This document shows positions 62,769 to 64,000 of a stretch of 64,000 nucleotides of DNA, in pieces. Where the stretch lies: the NCBI RefSeq assembly GCF_000380485.1, contig NZ_AQYG01000050.1, positions 310,001-374,000 of the forward strand, in the 5' to 3' direction. The position numbers and the translations under genes were made by a program. Numbering within the stretch: position 1 is the stretch's first letter; each line of letters starts with the position of its first letter. This DNA comes from Jongsikchunia kroppenstedtii DSM 45133. GTDB lineage: Bacteria; Actinomycetota; Actinomycetes; Mycobacteriales; Mycobacteriaceae. The notes under the pieces are model-generated. The model worked only from the letters and a program-made list of their open reading frames with translations. It made no database searches and was not told where the DNA came from.

Positions 62769-63976
62769 CCGGTCACCACCAATCGGGTGCCGGCCGGTTC
62801 CCCCGGACCCACATCGAGCCGCCCGCCGACGTCGTGCACCCGGTCGATCAGGCCGCGCAGCCCGTTGCCGACGCTGCCGGTGAACCCGCTGCCGTCGTCC
62901 ACCACGCTGATGCGGCGCCGTTCCAGCACGACCCGGCAGTGGGCCGCGCCGCTGTGCCGCACCACATTCGTGACCGCCTCCCGCAGCACCCAGGCGAACA
63001 GCGGCTGCATGTCTTCGTCGACCACCTCGACATCGACCGGCAGCTCGGGATCGATCTGCGCCGCGGACAGGGCCGTCCGCGCGGCAAGCAGTTCGGAGGC
63101 CAGGCTCGGCGCGCGCAGCCCGCCGACCGTGGCGCGCACCTCGCTCAGCGCCGACCGCGCGATCCGCTGCATGTCGGCGAGCTCGGCCTTGGCGCGTTCC
63201 GAGTCGATATCCACCAATCGCTCCGCCAGTTCGGATTTCACGGTCAGCACCGTCAGCGAGTGTCCGAGCACGTCGTGCACGTCCCGGGCCACCCGTTCGC
63301 GCTCGGCCACCACCGCCATCCGCTCGTCGATCGCCCGCTGCCGGCGCGCCAGCTCCTCCCGCTGCGTTTCGCGGATCTGCATCGCCCGCATCGCCGGCAT
63401 CACCACGCCGACGACGAGCAGGGTCGCGACGGTCCCGCTGTCCAGCGACCAACCGGGCACGAGTTCCGGGATCACCAACGCCGAGCCGACGATGAGGATC
63501 ACCAGTCCGTAGCCGACGAGCCCGGCTCGCCATCGCGTCGACTCGTCGTCCCGAAACAGGTTCGGGACCGCGAACACCGCGCAGGCCATCAGATAGGGAG
63601 CCAGCCCGAAGACGTCCTGCTGCAGCACCGGGACCAGCGCCGCCACGATCACGACCAGTGTCCCCAGCAACGACGCTCCGACCCGGCGCGGACGCGGGCC
63701 GGCGTACTCGGGCCCGAACATCGCCATCATGCAGACGACGGTGTAGGTCAGCGCGAAGAGTCCCAGGAGGACGAGGCCGATGATCTTCGCGGTCAACGAA
63801 TGATCCGACTTGACCACGGAGGCAATGGGATAGATCAGAAAGACGAGCCAGATCGCGGCGAATATCCACCGCCGGTCGTGCCAGGCACCGCGCAGCCACT
63901 CGGCGAGAACGCCGCCCCGCTCGGGATCGGCGTTCTCGGCTACACAACGCTGCGTGGCGCTGGGCTCGGTTGTCAC
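62765..63976 (-). CDS. Sensor histidine kinase (DesK/NarX-like, HisKA_3)
   Basis: A 403-residue membrane kinase. Residues ~35-200 hold five or six helices; a coiled region then leads to the H-box ERERVARDVHDVLGHSLTVLTVK, with His as phosphorylation site. ATPase boxes follow: REAVTNVVRHSGAAHC (N box) and VVDDGSGFTGSVGNGLRGLIDRV (G box). It would phosphorylate the adjacent response regulator. GTG start at 63976; only 24 bases of the window remain beyond it. Confidence 0.92.
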   Translation of the reverse strand: MTTEPSATQRCVAENADPERGGVLAEWLRGAWHDRRWIFAAIWLVFLIYPIASVVKSDHSLTAKIIGLVLLGLFALTYTVVCMMAMFGPEYAGPRPRRVGASLLGTLVVIVAALVPVLQQDVFGLAPYLMACAVFAVPNLFRDDESTRWRAGLVGYGLVILIVGSALVIPELVPGWSLDSGTVATLLVVGVVMPAMRAMQIRETQREELARRQRAIDERMAVVAERERVARDVHDVLGHSLTVLTVKSELAERLVDIDSERAKAELADMQRIARSALSEVRATVGGLRAPSLASELLAARTALSAAQIDPELPVDVEVVDEDMQPLFAWVLREAVTNVVRHSGAAHCRVVLERRRISVVDDGSGFTGSVGNGLRGLIDRVHDVGGRLDVGPGEPAGTRLVVTG

Positions 63977-64000
63977 TGACGTTCAGTCCCTCGACGGAAG

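Noticed and set aside
1-64000. tRNA, rRNA, CRISPR array, prophage or IS element
   Set aside because: No cloverleaf, rRNA-like block, spaced identical repeats, integrase or transposase was seen on either strand.

Overview
This 64 kb window is high-GC actinobacterial chromosome, most likely from a mycolic-acid-containing member of the Mycobacteriales (Gordonia, Williamsia or Rhodococcus-like; genus not decidable here). The reasons are strong GC codon bias, frequent GTG/TTG starts, DtxR/IdeR-type iron boxes, a LysX two-domain lysyl-tRNA synthetase, a secreted cutinase, an LCP-type ligase and a gene order resembling M. tuberculosis Rv3834c-Rv3859c. From memory the matches are: serS, Rv3835, Rv3836, Rv3837c, pheA, Rv3839, LCP, bfrB, glpQ1, Rv3843c, sodA, an espR-like gene, rraA, gltD and gltB. 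No tRNA, rRNA, CRISPR array, prophage or intact insertion sequence was seen.

1-8.3 kb is accessory: several regulator/enzyme or regulator/pump pairs (MarR/SDR, TetR/hydrolase, MFS/TetR), each with a readable palindromic operator, plus an acyltransferase and a DMT-type membrane protein. 8.3-20 kb is the conserved serS-to-glpQ block. It contains two iron-regulated genes with IdeR-like boxes (a DUF2470 protein and ferritin), prephenate dehydratase, a histidine phosphatase, a CPBP protein and an LCP ligase. 20-21.7 kb holds a DnaA-box cluster, a glyoxalase-like protein and an orphan GvpU-like protein. 22-29 kb is a minus-strand operon encoding a condensin-like MksF-MksE-MksB (JetA-JetB-JetC) complex; where the Wadjet nuclease JetD would be expected there is instead an AlkZ-family (HTH_42) protein.

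29-36.7 kb carries stress genes (msrA, sodA with a clear terminator, a GDT1-type Mn/Ca transporter), an EspR-like/ImmA-like/membrane-protein trio and a silk-like Gly-Ser-Leu-Ala repeat protein. 36.7-42.5 kb has a RecB-like nuclease and a YcnI-CopC-CopD copper cluster. 42.5-47.4 kb has a semialdehyde dehydrogenase, a divergent cysteine hydrolase/GlxA regulator pair, rraA and an S4 protein. 47.4-58.3 kb has lysX, a 53-residue small gene, a cutinase and gltBD. 58.6-64 kb contains a frameshifted methyltransferase, a FetB-like permease, an esterase, a thiamine-binding protein, a truncated TetR remnant, and a two-component system whose response regulator has an internal deletion in its receiver domain.

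Most notable for follow-up are the JetD-less Mks operon with its AlkZ-like partner, the DnaA-box cluster away from any dnaA gene, and a set of roughly 60-110 bp hairpin elements at convergent gene ends.
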